A stretch of DNA of 5,907 nucleotides from Planctomycetes bacterium GWF2_50_10. GTDB lineage: Bacteria; Planctomycetota; Phycisphaerae; Sedimentisphaerales; GWF2-50-10. Below the pieces are notes generated by a model that searched no databases, was not told where the DNA came from, and saw nothing but the letters and a program-made list of their open reading frames with translations. The stretch lies in the NCBI GenBank assembly GCA_001824635.1, contig MHYB01000047.1, positions 1-5,907 on the forward strand. The letters are read 5' to 3'. The position numbers were made by a program, and so were the translations under genes. How positions within the stretch are numbered: the first letter of the stretch is position 1; every line of letters begins with the position of its first letter. This document shows, piece after piece, positions 1 to 4,425 of this stretch.

Positions 1-348
1 AAGGCAGAATCGATTGCCCTCAAGCTTGAGGCAATGAGACTGTCCAAGGCTGCCGGGATAGTTCGAGGCTGCGTGGAAGATACCCTGTCGTTCTATGCGT
101 TCCCTCGTGAACACTGGTTGCGTATCCGCACCAACAACATGCTCGAGCGGATCATGCGTGAGATACGCAGGCGGACAAATGTCGTAGGGTGCTTCCCTGA
201 CGGCAATTCGGCTTTGATGCTGGCTTCTGCCAGACTGCGGCATATTGCCGGCACCAAGTGGAGCAGTGCGAGATATTTGAACATGAAACGATTAGAAGAA
301 CATAAGCAAAATCAGATACAGAAGATAATGGTGGAGGTGGCCGGGTAG
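1..348 (+). CDS. IS256/Mutator-family transposase, C-terminal part (5' end outside window)
   Basis: The frame is open from the first base and ends at TAG 346-348, leaving the last 115 residues of a protein normally near 400 residues long. The stretch HWLRIRTNNMLERIMREI, followed by RRRTNVVGCFPDG and LRHIAGTKWSS, is the conserved C-terminal block of IS256-type (Mutator-like) DDE transposases. By comparison with the family, the Glu of NMLER (codon 145-147) is the probable third catalytic acid; the two Asp residues would lie left of the window. Such enzymes move their element by cut/copy-and-paste. No ATG start belongs here: the Met at 34 is internal. I cannot tell whether the full gene is intact upstream. 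No convincing right terminal inverted repeat follows the stop, so the element may be truncated. It converges with the nuclease gene. Confidence 0.9.
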   Translation, partial: KAESIALKLEAMRLSKAAGIVRGCVEDTLSFYAFPREHWLRIRTNNMLERIMREIRRRTNVVGCFPDGNSALMLASARLRHIAGTKWSSARYLNMKRLEEHKQNQIQKIMVEVAG

Positions 349-508
349 TCCGATAACCTCCCGATTTGGAATTACTGGCGACTGAAAATGTGTTGAAGCA
401 GGCAGAACTTTTAGCGGATGATTGGGTTAATTAAATTGTTTGAAAATGCCCCGGCGAGGATTTTACCAAACTGGGGCGTATAACTTAAATTTATAAACTG
501 AGCAGAGA
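349..508. other. Spacer between transposase and nuclease, with possible gene debris
   Basis: This is the convergent gap after the transposase. A 25-codon open stretch on the plus strand (357-431, stop TAA 432-434) reads like protein (DLELLATENVLKQAELLADD) but has no start of its own, so it may be the tail of a gene cut by the insertion. CAGAACTTTTAGCGGATGA near 403-421 faintly resembles an IS256-type right end. Nothing else is recognisable here. Confidence 0.3.
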
Positions 509-536
509 AGCTTTAGCTTTTGAAAAGCCTAAAGCT
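509..536 (-). terminator. Stem-loop overlapping the nuclease stop codon, possible terminator
   Basis: AGCTTTAG-CTTTT (509-521) pairs with AAAAG-C-CTAAAGCT (523-536), giving 13 paired bases, one bulged base at 528 and a 1-nt apparent loop that will open further. The hairpin contains the last codons (Arg-Leu-Phe-Lys-Ser) and the TAA of the nuclease. No T tract follows on the minus strand, so classical Rho-independent termination is doubtful. A role in mRNA 3' protection, or coincidence, is possible. Confidence 0.4.
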
Positions 537-1439
537 CACTTCGTATCTGTAAAACTCAATATTGTTTGCCACAGCCAAGGCTCTCCGAATACGAATATCA
601 TCCTCTAAAGCAATGATAATACCCTTAACCGTCTGGCCTTCTTCTGCGAGTTCTTCCAAAGCATAGCCCATGTAGCGTTGCACCTGCCCGACAACATGAT
701 CGCTCGCTCTTCCTTTTTTCAACTCTATTACCAGCAGTTCCTTTTTATCTTTGCTGATGGCGAGAATATCCATTGGCCCGGTATCGCTTGGATACTGTTG
801 CCCAACCAATTCGCCATCTTCAGTATAGATATTATATTTTCTGCCAAATTCAGTCTGCTTCCAGTTTTGTATGAGGAATTCTTCGAGATGTTCTTCCAAC
901 GCAAAAACGGAAGGGTCCTCTACGGTTTCATCTGTTGCGATAAGCGTGGCAGGGGTGTTTCCCGCAAGAAGCTTTTCAATCTCGTCCGCAAATTTTGTAA
1001 TTGTGCTTACAGTGCCAATTGAGCCAGTAGAATTTTGCAATGCTTGGCTCATATCGGCTCTTGCAATAGTCTTCGGATACCAGCGGACAGGTCGGCGGTG
1101 CGGCAACTTTGCTCCAGCACTATAGAAATATGTTCCTGTAATTTCGCCGACGAGATAATTGCCGGTGCCGTTTGGGCAAAGTACAAGGTCACCTTCCGCT
1201 ATGCCTTTGGAAATCGTCCACACAGCACCGCAAGCTAGCCCAGCGGAAACTTTGGTTTTATCTGGGTGCCGTTCGAGAAAGACAGGAATGAATTGCTGAT
1301 TGAAGGTCCGCCAGTTGTCCGGCAACTTTCCAGTTAAATCCATATCCATGCCGAATCCTGCACCGATGAAATTTCCTTTATAGCACTCTTCAGCAAGGTT
1401 GCTTTTTTTGCCTAACATTATTCTGTAATAATTTTTCAT
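513..1439 (-). CDS. Orphan PD-(D/E)XK nuclease, NucS/DUF91-like C-terminal domain
   Basis: The product has 308 residues. From about residue 175 it shows a NucS-like nuclease fold: an acidic helix (LEEHLEEFLIQNW, about 181-193), PMDILA with Asp224, LLVIELKKGR with Glu239 and Lys241, then GQVQRYMGY (about 251-259), the usual Gln/Tyr motif of restriction-type nucleases. Residues 75-125 (ISKGIAEGDLVLCPNG, LVGEITGTYFY, HRRPVRW) look like a small beta-barrel reader domain of the kind placed in front of Mrr-type enzymes; this is inference. I chose ATG 1437-1439 because AAAGG sits 7 nt before it and a good promoter lies at 1482-1510, inside the longer frame that opens at GTG 1584-1586 (357 aa). There is no methyltransferase or partner beside it, so a modification-dependent restriction or DNA-repair role is possible. 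Mobile-gene remnants flank it on both sides. The family is likely; the function is unproven. Confidence 0.8.
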   Translation of the reverse strand: MKNYYRIMLGKKSNLAEECYKGNFIGAGFGMDMDLTGKLPDNWRTFNQQFIPVFLERHPDKTKVSAGLACGAVWTISKGIAEGDLVLCPNGTGNYLVGEITGTYFYSAGAKLPHRRPVRWYPKTIARADMSQALQNSTGSIGTVSTITKFADEIEKLLAGNTPATLIATDETVEDPSVFALEEHLEEFLIQNWKQTEFGRKYNIYTEDGELVGQQYPSDTGPMDILAISKDKKELLVIELKKGRASDHVVGQVQRYMGYALEELAEEGQTVKGIIIALEDDIRIRRALAVANNIEFYRYEVSFRLFKS

Positions 1440-1481
1440 CGTCGTACCTTTGAAACCAAGTTGCAGAAATGAGTTGAGAAG

Positions 1482-1510
1482 ATTCTCTATTAAATGTGTC
1501 CCCTTGTCAA
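1482..1510 (-). promoter_or_regulatory. Probable sigma70 promoter of the nuclease gene
   Basis: On the minus strand, a perfect -35 TTGACA (1505-1510) is followed by a 17-bp spacer and GAGAAT (1482-1487, 4 of 6 consensus). The predicted transcript would start near 1475, leaving a leader of about 35 nt before ATG 1439 with its AAAGG site. This placement argues against the upstream GTG start at 1586. Confidence 0.6.
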
Positions 1511-1596
1511 GAGCTTTGTTGGGATGGGTGTGTAGCAGGCAACTTTTATATGGTAAGCTAAGCCCCCAAATGGAGGCCTCGCTCACATTATCAGAG

Positions 1597-1719
1597 CTAC
1601 GCAGTCTTAGAAATGGCTATGACTGGCACAAATTCGTCCAGTTTGTTAATCGTCTGCCGGTTTGAACTCGGCACTATATGGCCGTATGTGTCCACCGTGG
1701 TCGTAATTGGTGCACCCGA
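1597..1719 (-). pseudogene. Tyrosine recombinase (phage-type integrase), C-terminal remnant
   Basis: Forty minus-strand codons end at TAG 1597-1599 and read TTTVDTYGHIVPSSNR, then QTINKLDEFV. The pattern (S/T)TTxDTYGHxxPxxN is typical of the last segment of phage and transposon integrases, where the Tyr of DTYGH (codon 1684-1686) is the nucleophile that joins to DNA. The frame is closed by TAA at 1720-1722 just upstream, and the Arg/His parts of the active site are absent, so only a fragment survives. It lies upstream of the nuclease on the same strand, with its stop 157 bp before the nuclease ATG, which suggests that this segment arrived on an integrating element that later decayed. Confidence 0.6.
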
Positions 1720-1945
1720 TTAAATTTTTAAAGAGTAATGCGAAAATAAATCAAAATATGGCTTCACCTTCTTTCTATTTCTTTCATGATTTCCTCTGTA
1801 AGTTCGTCTATATCGGTTATGTGTACGCGAAATTGCTCTAGTCGGGCAGCAGCTAACCGCTAGGTCCGAGGTTCGGGGTTGTTGGCTTAAACTCAAAAAA
1901 GCACTAGATAATGATCAAATGTGAATCAAATTCAAAACGAAAATA
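1720..1945. other. AT-rich spacer with decayed coding
   Basis: Apart from the fragment at 1764-1859, this stretch carries no intact gene. It is AT-rich at both ends (1721-1760 and 1895-1945). The bases at 1930-1945 form the T-rich tail on the minus strand behind the purE stem-loop. Confidence 0.4.
1764..1859 (-). pseudogene. Unidentified C-terminal gene fragment
   Basis: Thirty-one minus-strand codons follow a TAG (1860-1862) and end at TGA 1764-1766. They read RLAAARLEQFRVHITDIDEL, then an acidic/basic helix ending KEIERR. The composition and helical pattern look coded rather than random. Upstream in the same frame, beyond the TAG, PEPRT is again protein-like until a TAA at 1887-1889, so the fragment could be the end of a gene with a nonsense codon. 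There is no start codon or ribosome site. I do not recognise the family. It sits just upstream of the integrase remnant, in the same orientation. Confidence 0.3.
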
Positions 1946-1976
1946 GGAACACGGCTTAGCTGCGCTAGACTGTGCC
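1930..1976 (-). terminator. Probable Rho-independent terminator of purE
   Basis: Six bases past the purE stop lies a stem-loop. On the plus strand CAC (1950-1952) and CTTAGC (1955-1960) pair with GCTAG (1964-1968) and GTG (1972-1974) around the loop TGC, with a bulged T and a small internal loop; an outer GG/CC (1946-1947 with 1975-1976) can extend it. Read in the purE direction it is followed by a T-rich run (TTCCTATTTTCGTTTT). Confidence 0.5.
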
Positions 1977-1981
1977 ACTAA

Positions 1982-2500
1982 TCATTTATTTATGGATTGG
2001 AGGGACTGGTCTTTTTCGATTACCTTTTTTGACTGGGCGGCGCGGAAGGTTAGGAGTTTTTCGTTTAGTTTGGGGTCTGATAGGGCGAGGATCTGGACGG
2101 CGAAGATGGCGGCGTTTTTTGCGCCGGCTTTGCCGATGGCCATCGAGGCAACCGGGACGCCGGGAGGCATCTGGACGGTTGAGAGGAGGGCATCCATGCC
2201 GTTGGGGCCTTCGGCGGCGGCGAGGGGTACGCCGATGATGGGGAGCTGGGTTCGGCCCGCGAGTGAGCCGGCGAGGTGGGCGGCCATGCCTGCGGCGGCA
2301 ATTATTATCTTTATTCCGTTTGCGGCGGCGTTATCCGCGAACTGGGCGGCGGCATCGGGGGTGCGGTGGGCGCTGATGATCCTGACAATGGGAGTTATGC
2401 CAAATTCCTTTAGCTGATCGATGCAGTTGTTCATGGTATTGAGGTCGGAATCGGAGCCCATGACGACGGCAACAGGGGATTTGGAGTCTTGTAAAGCCAT
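1982..2500 (-). CDS. purE: N5-carboxyaminoimidazole ribonucleotide mutase (PurE class I)
   Basis: PurE moves the carboxylate of N5-CAIR to C4 of the imidazole ring to give CAIR in de novo purine synthesis; it is a cytosolic enzyme, octameric in known members. The 172 residues match the family length. Motifs in order are GSDSD (15-19, substrate phosphate/ribose loop), SAHRTP (44-49, His46 matching the catalytic His45 of E. coli), AAAGMAAHLAG (69-79), PIIGVP (88-93), MPPGVPVA (112-119) and a helical tail. ATG 2498-2500 is supported by AAGGA 6-7 nt before it. No purK or other pur gene is adjacent: the gene appears to be transcribed alone from its own promoter and ends at a stem-loop. Its promoter, ribosome site and first 11 codons are duplicated at 3167-3266. 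Confidence 0.97.
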   Translation of the reverse strand: MALQDSKSPVAVVMGSDSDLNTMNNCIDQLKEFGITPIVRIISAHRTPDAAAQFADNAAANGIKIIIAAAGMAAHLAGSLAGRTQLPIIGVPLAAAEGPNGMDALLSTVQMPPGVPVASMAIGKAGAKNAAIFAVQILALSDPKLNEKLLTFRAAQSKKVIEKDQSLQSINK

Positions 2501-2558
2501 TGTTTTTCCTTTTTTAATATGGGGAAATGATAGCGTGTTTTGGCGTTTAAATCAAGTG
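2468..2558 (-). repeat. Direct repeat copy A: purE start region
   Basis: This segment holds the first 11 purE codons, the ribosome site, the short leader and the promoter. Bases 2468-2514 match 3167-3213 at 46 of 47 positions. The promoter parts (GGGGAAATGATAGCG and AATCAAGTG) also match copy B, with a diverged and shorter leader between. It is the probable parent copy because it still heads a complete purE. Confidence 0.85.
2527..2555 (-). promoter_or_regulatory. purE promoter
   Basis: On the minus strand TTGATT (2550-2555) lies 17 bp before TATCAT (2527-2532, 5 of 6 consensus). The predicted start is about 20-25 bp before the purE ATG, with the AAGGA ribosome site between. The same -35, -10 and 17-bp spacing recur in the duplicate at 3235-3263 although the spacer bases differ, which supports both as functional. 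Confidence 0.7.
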
Positions 2559-2570
2559 TGAGGCTCTTTA

Positions 2571-2675
2571 TCACCAATAATCAATGAAATAGACGATTTC
2601 GTTTCTTTCCAAGGACACTGCTGTAAAAGATAGAATGTTATGGTTCCAGTTCTTCTCGATGTTGGCGATATCACA
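2571..2675 (-). pseudogene. In-frame tail of the membrane protein gene beyond its TAA
   Basis: Immediately after the TAA (2676-2678) the same frame stays open for 34 codons to TGA 2571-2573. It reads CDIANIEKNWNHNILSFTA, then VSLERNEIVYFIDYW. The alternating hydrophobic pattern and aromatic end look like genuine protein. From memory, tails of the form NWNH...(I/V)xYxxxxW close some planctomycete hypothetical proteins, but I could not verify this. The simplest reading is that the TAA is a nonsense mutation and this is the lost C-terminus. Stop-codon readthrough is the alternative. It ends 15 bp before the -35 of purE. Confidence 0.5.
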
Positions 2676-3137
2676 TTAATACAAAAAGATTCGAAAATCC
2701 GGGGGAATTTCGGAAACTCCTTCATACATATTCTTTGAAGAAGGTTTTCTCATGTCGTACCCAGGGTATGCGTGGGGTGCAGGAATTTGGCCAAAAGATT
2801 TGATTTCCTGACGACCACTTGCATTTAGGTCGGTGATGATTTGTTCGATTCTTTCTTTAGGTAAAGCAACCCTGAGAGCAATTACATCAGGGCCTTGGAG
2901 GAATCCTGGAATATGGAAGAATGCGATTTTTGACGCGTCCTGCGGAATAGTTTCAGGCAAGAATTTATATCGGGTTGAATTTACAAGCCTCTGTGCCACA
3001 ATATCAGCATAAAGAGCCGGATCAATTTTAGGCCGCAAAGATTTCCAAAACGAATATACATAAACCGACAGGCTGATTGCAGCCACCAGTATGATTATCC
3101 CCAGCACGGCCAAAATAGTAAGAACGAGCTTTTTCAT
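2676..3137 (-). CDS. Membrane-anchored protein of unknown function, probably truncated by TAA
   Basis: The product has 153 residues. MKKL followed by a strongly hydrophobic segment (about 4-30, rich in Ile/Leu/Val) makes an N-terminal signal anchor with the remainder outside the cytoplasmic membrane. The soluble part has no motif I recognise; it contains ALYADIVAQRLVNSTRYKFL and a Pro/Tyr-rich stretch (PAPHAYPGYDMRKP). ATG 3135-3137 is preferred over TTG 3147-3149 because it overlaps the TGA of an upstream leader frame (ATGA), which suggests translational coupling; GGTGGA just before it is a close ribosome site. Expression should come from the duplicated purE promoter at 3235-3263. Codon use is less GGG/GCG-biased than in purE or the MEMO gene, so the gene may be foreign. 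The frame continues past the TAA for 34 codons. Confidence 0.7.
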   Translation of the reverse strand: MKKLVLTILAVLGIIILVAAISLSVYVYSFWKSLRPKIDPALYADIVAQRLVNSTRYKFLPETIPQDASKIAFFHIPGFLQGPDVIALRVALPKERIEQIITDLNASGRQEIKSFGQIPAPHAYPGYDMRKPSSKNMYEGVSEIPPDFRIFLY

Positions 3138-3199
3138 ACATCCACCCAAGTGAAAATCCGTTCAATGGCAACAGGGGATTTGGAGACTTGTAAAGCCAT
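3134..3199 (-). CDS. 21-aa chimeric leader peptide with PurE N-terminus
   Basis: ATG 3197-3199 is preceded by the same AAGGAAAAACA ribosome site as purE. The peptide starts MALQVSKSPVA, which is PurE residues 1-11 with Asp5 changed to Val, then runs into unrelated sequence (IERIFTWVDV) and stops at TGA 3134-3136. The stop overlaps the start of the membrane protein gene as ATGA. I infer that ribosomes loaded on the efficient purE site are handed to the downstream gene by termination-reinitiation. The peptide itself need not have a function. The frame and overlap are seen directly; use in vivo is inferred. Confidence 0.55.
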   Translation of the reverse strand: MALQVSKSPVAIERIFTWVDV

Positions 3200-3266
3200 T
3201 GTTTTTCCTTTTTAGAAAGATTAGAATTGGGGGAATGATAGCGGGTTTTTACTGAGAAATCAAGTG
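3167..3266 (-). repeat. Direct repeat copy B: duplicated purE start region
   Basis: This is a second copy of the purE promoter, ribosome site and first 11 codons, in the same orientation about 700 bp upstream. It differs from copy A by one base over the 47-bp coding/ribosome-site core, and has a leader about 9 bp longer with changed bases. Together with copy A it flanks the membrane protein gene, as expected after a duplicative insertion; recombination between the copies would delete that gene and leave one purE. Confidence 0.8.
3235..3263 (-). promoter_or_regulatory. Duplicated purE-type promoter for the leader and membrane protein gene
   Basis: On the minus strand TTGATT (3258-3263) and TATCAT (3235-3240) are separated by 17 bp. 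Both hexamers and the spacing match the purE promoter, while most spacer bases have changed. This suggests that selection has kept the promoter working. Confidence 0.65.
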
Positions 3267-3330
3267 AGCAGTGAGAAGAAGTGCGTAAGTGCCAAAGTGC
3301 TAGGAGCAAAGTGCAAAAAGTTCAAAGTGC
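3263..3330. repeat. Composite short tandem repeat, copy 1 (AGTGAGN heptamers then GTGC units)
   Basis: AGTGAGC and AGTGAGA (3263-3276) are followed by the octamers GTGCGTAA and GTGCCAAA (3281-3296) and then further GTGC cores at 3297, 3311 and 3327. Bases 3271-3300 recur at 4813-4843 with a single extra A. The array begins at the last base of the duplicated promoter's -35. Confidence 0.75.
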
Positions 3331-3332
3331 GG

Positions 3333-3367
3333 GTAAATAGTAAATAATCAATAATCAAAAGTAAATT
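3333..3367. repeat. Period-7 tandem array before the MEMO gene
   Basis: Five successive 7-bp units can be read: GTAAATA twice, then ATCAATA, ATCAAAA and GTAAATT. The AT-rich array lies directly upstream of the start at 3381 and could contribute an UP-like or easily melted region, but I see no clear promoter hexamers for the plus-strand gene. Confidence 0.7.
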
Positions 3368-3380
3368 AAACGGGGTGGTT

Positions 3381-4262
3381 ATGGATGTTCGGAAGGCGGC
3401 GGTGGCGGGGCAGTTTTATCCGGGTAAGAAGGTCCAGTGTGAGGCTGAGCTGGCGGAGTTTTTGGCGGCCAGGAAGGCTGGGGCGGTAGATGGGGAGATA
3501 GTTGCGGGGATCGTGCCGCACGCGGGGTGGATGTTCAGCGGGGATGTTGCGGGGCAGGTATTCAATACGATAAAAAGGGCGAATGGGGAGGTGGATACGT
3601 TTGTGATATTCGGGGCGGTACACTGGCCATTCGGGAGGGGTGCGGCGGTGTATAACCGGGGGAGGTGGGTAACACCTTTAGGTGATGCGCAAGTTGACGA
3701 GGAGGCGGCGGAGGCGATAATTGCGGCTAACGCGGGGGCGGAGGCGAACCTGGAGGCGCATCAGTTCGAGCACAGTATCGAGGTACAGGTGCCGTTTATT
3801 CAGTATTTGTGGCCTGGGGCGAAGATTGTGCCAGTGATGGTTGGGCCGGAGGAGTTTGCAGTTGAGTTTGGGCGGGACGGGGCGGATGGGATTAAAAAAT
3901 TGAGCGAGGGCGGCAAGAAAATCGTGATCATCGGGTCTACGGATCTGACGCATTACGGGCCGAGGTATGGGTTTGATCCCAAGGGGGTGGGGGCAAAGGC
4001 GATAGCATGGGCTAAGGATGTCAATGACATGGAGTTTATAAATTATGCGCTGAATATGCGGGCGGAGCAGATACTGCATACGGCGCTGGCGAATCAGAAC
4101 GCGTGCGGGGCAGGGGCGGCTGCGGCGACGGTTGCGGCTGCGGCGCGGCTGGGCAAGAGCAAAGGTGTGCTGCTGGCGCATACGCATAGCAACGAGGTGA
4201 TGGAGAAGAGGTTTGGAGAGTCGAGCGAGGAGAGCGTGGGGTATGCGGGGATTGTTTTTTAG
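3381..4262 (+). CDS. MEMO1-family protein (AmmeMemoRadiSam system protein B-like)
   Basis: The product has 293 residues, close to the 297 of human MEMO1, and covers the whole family fold, which resembles nonhaem-iron dioxygenases. Motifs in order are RKAAVAGQFYP (4-14), PHAGWMFSG (46-54, His47), FGAVHW with His81, HQFEHSIEVQVPF (127-139), STDLTHYG (186-193, His191), NACGAGA with Cys242, and a terminal SVGYAGIVF. His47, His81, His191 and Cys242 correspond to the metal-site residues described for MEMO1 (His49, His81, His192, Cys244). Bacterial homologues often sit with AMMECR1 and radical-SAM partners, none of which is in this window, so its reaction and role remain unknown. ATG 3381 is chosen; GTG 3375 would add two residues. 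GGGGTGG lies close before the ATG, so the ribosome site is not ideal. GGG/GCG-rich codon use matches purE and nadB. Confidence 0.92.
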   Translation: MDVRKAAVAGQFYPGKKVQCEAELAEFLAARKAGAVDGEIVAGIVPHAGWMFSGDVAGQVFNTIKRANGEVDTFVIFGAVHWPFGRGAAVYNRGRWVTPLGDAQVDEEAAEAIIAANAGAEANLEAHQFEHSIEVQVPFIQYLWPGAKIVPVMVGPEEFAVEFGRDGADGIKKLSEGGKKIVIIGSTDLTHYGPRYGFDPKGVGAKAIAWAKDVNDMEFINYALNMRAEQILHTALANQNACGAGAAAATVAAAARLGKSKGVLLAHTHSNEVMEKRFGESSEESVGYAGIVF

Positions 4263-4270
4263 GAAGAATT

Positions 4271-4297
4271 CAGAAGTCAGAAGTCAGGAGTCAGAAT
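4271..4297. repeat. CAGAAGT heptamer array
   Basis: Eight bases after the MEMO stop, CAGAAGT occurs twice, followed by CAGGAGT and a partial CAGAAT: a period-7 tandem array with single-base variants. It runs up to the ribosome site (AAAGG, 4299-4303) of the next small gene. Confidence 0.75.
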
Positions 4298-4308
4298 GAA
4301 AGGCAGAG

Positions 4309-4425
4309 ATGAATCATTTTAGGCGAAATGGTATTTTGTTTCGGTTAGGATTATCATTTGTGATGCTCTTAATCATTTTGCTGATAATCAGTATGATTCA
4401 ATTAATAAAGGATGTGTTTCTATGA
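4309..4425 (+). CDS. 38-aa single-pass membrane microprotein
   Basis: The frame runs from ATG 4309-4311 to TGA 4423-4425. AAAGG lies 5 nt before the ATG. The peptide begins MNHFRRNGILFRLG, a basic start that should stay in the cytoplasm, followed by an unbroken hydrophobic helix of about 20 residues (about 13-33, LSFVMLLIILLIIS within it) and a short tail QLIKDVFL. Its TGA overlaps the ATG of the lipoprotein gene as ATGA, a usual sign of translational coupling, so the two products may act together at the membrane. No Cys or lipobox is present. I do not recognise a family, and a peptide this short could be a chance frame; the ribosome site, helix and overlap argue for a real gene. Confidence 0.6.
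   Translation: MNHFRRNGILFRLGLSFVMLLIILLIISMIQLIKDVFL

Noticed and set aside
400..425. Right inverted repeat of the IS256-type element
   Set aside because: The resemblance (CAGAACTTTTAG) is short, the left end is outside the window, and there is no target duplication to compare, so I did not annotate it.
678..1238. Plus-strand frames across the nuclease gene
   Set aside because: They overlap each other and lie inside the minus-strand nuclease, whose motifs are clear; no starts or family motifs are seen.
1560..1579. 8-bp stem AGGCCTCC/GGGGGCTT on the minus strand
   Set aside because: It needs two G-T pairs and has no T tract or conserved context; it is probably incidental to the decayed integrase region.
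1821..1890. tRNA-like text (GGTCCGAGGTTCGGGG) on the plus strand
   Set aside because: The T-arm does not pair (CCGAG against GTTGT), the loop lacks the conserved A58, and no acceptor stem or anticodon arm can be built.
1972..2417. Long plus-strand frames opposite purE
   Set aside because: They are Arg/Gly/Trp- or Ala-rich shadows of a fully convincing purE on the other strand, without ribosome sites.
3678..4187. Arg-rich minus-strand frame inside the MEMO gene
   Set aside because: It is a composition artefact of GC-rich codons opposite a complete MEMO-family gene.
4296..4322. 8-codon frame MKGRDESF before the microprotein
   Set aside because: It is too short to judge, has no ribosome site of its own, and overlaps the better-supported microprotein start in another frame.
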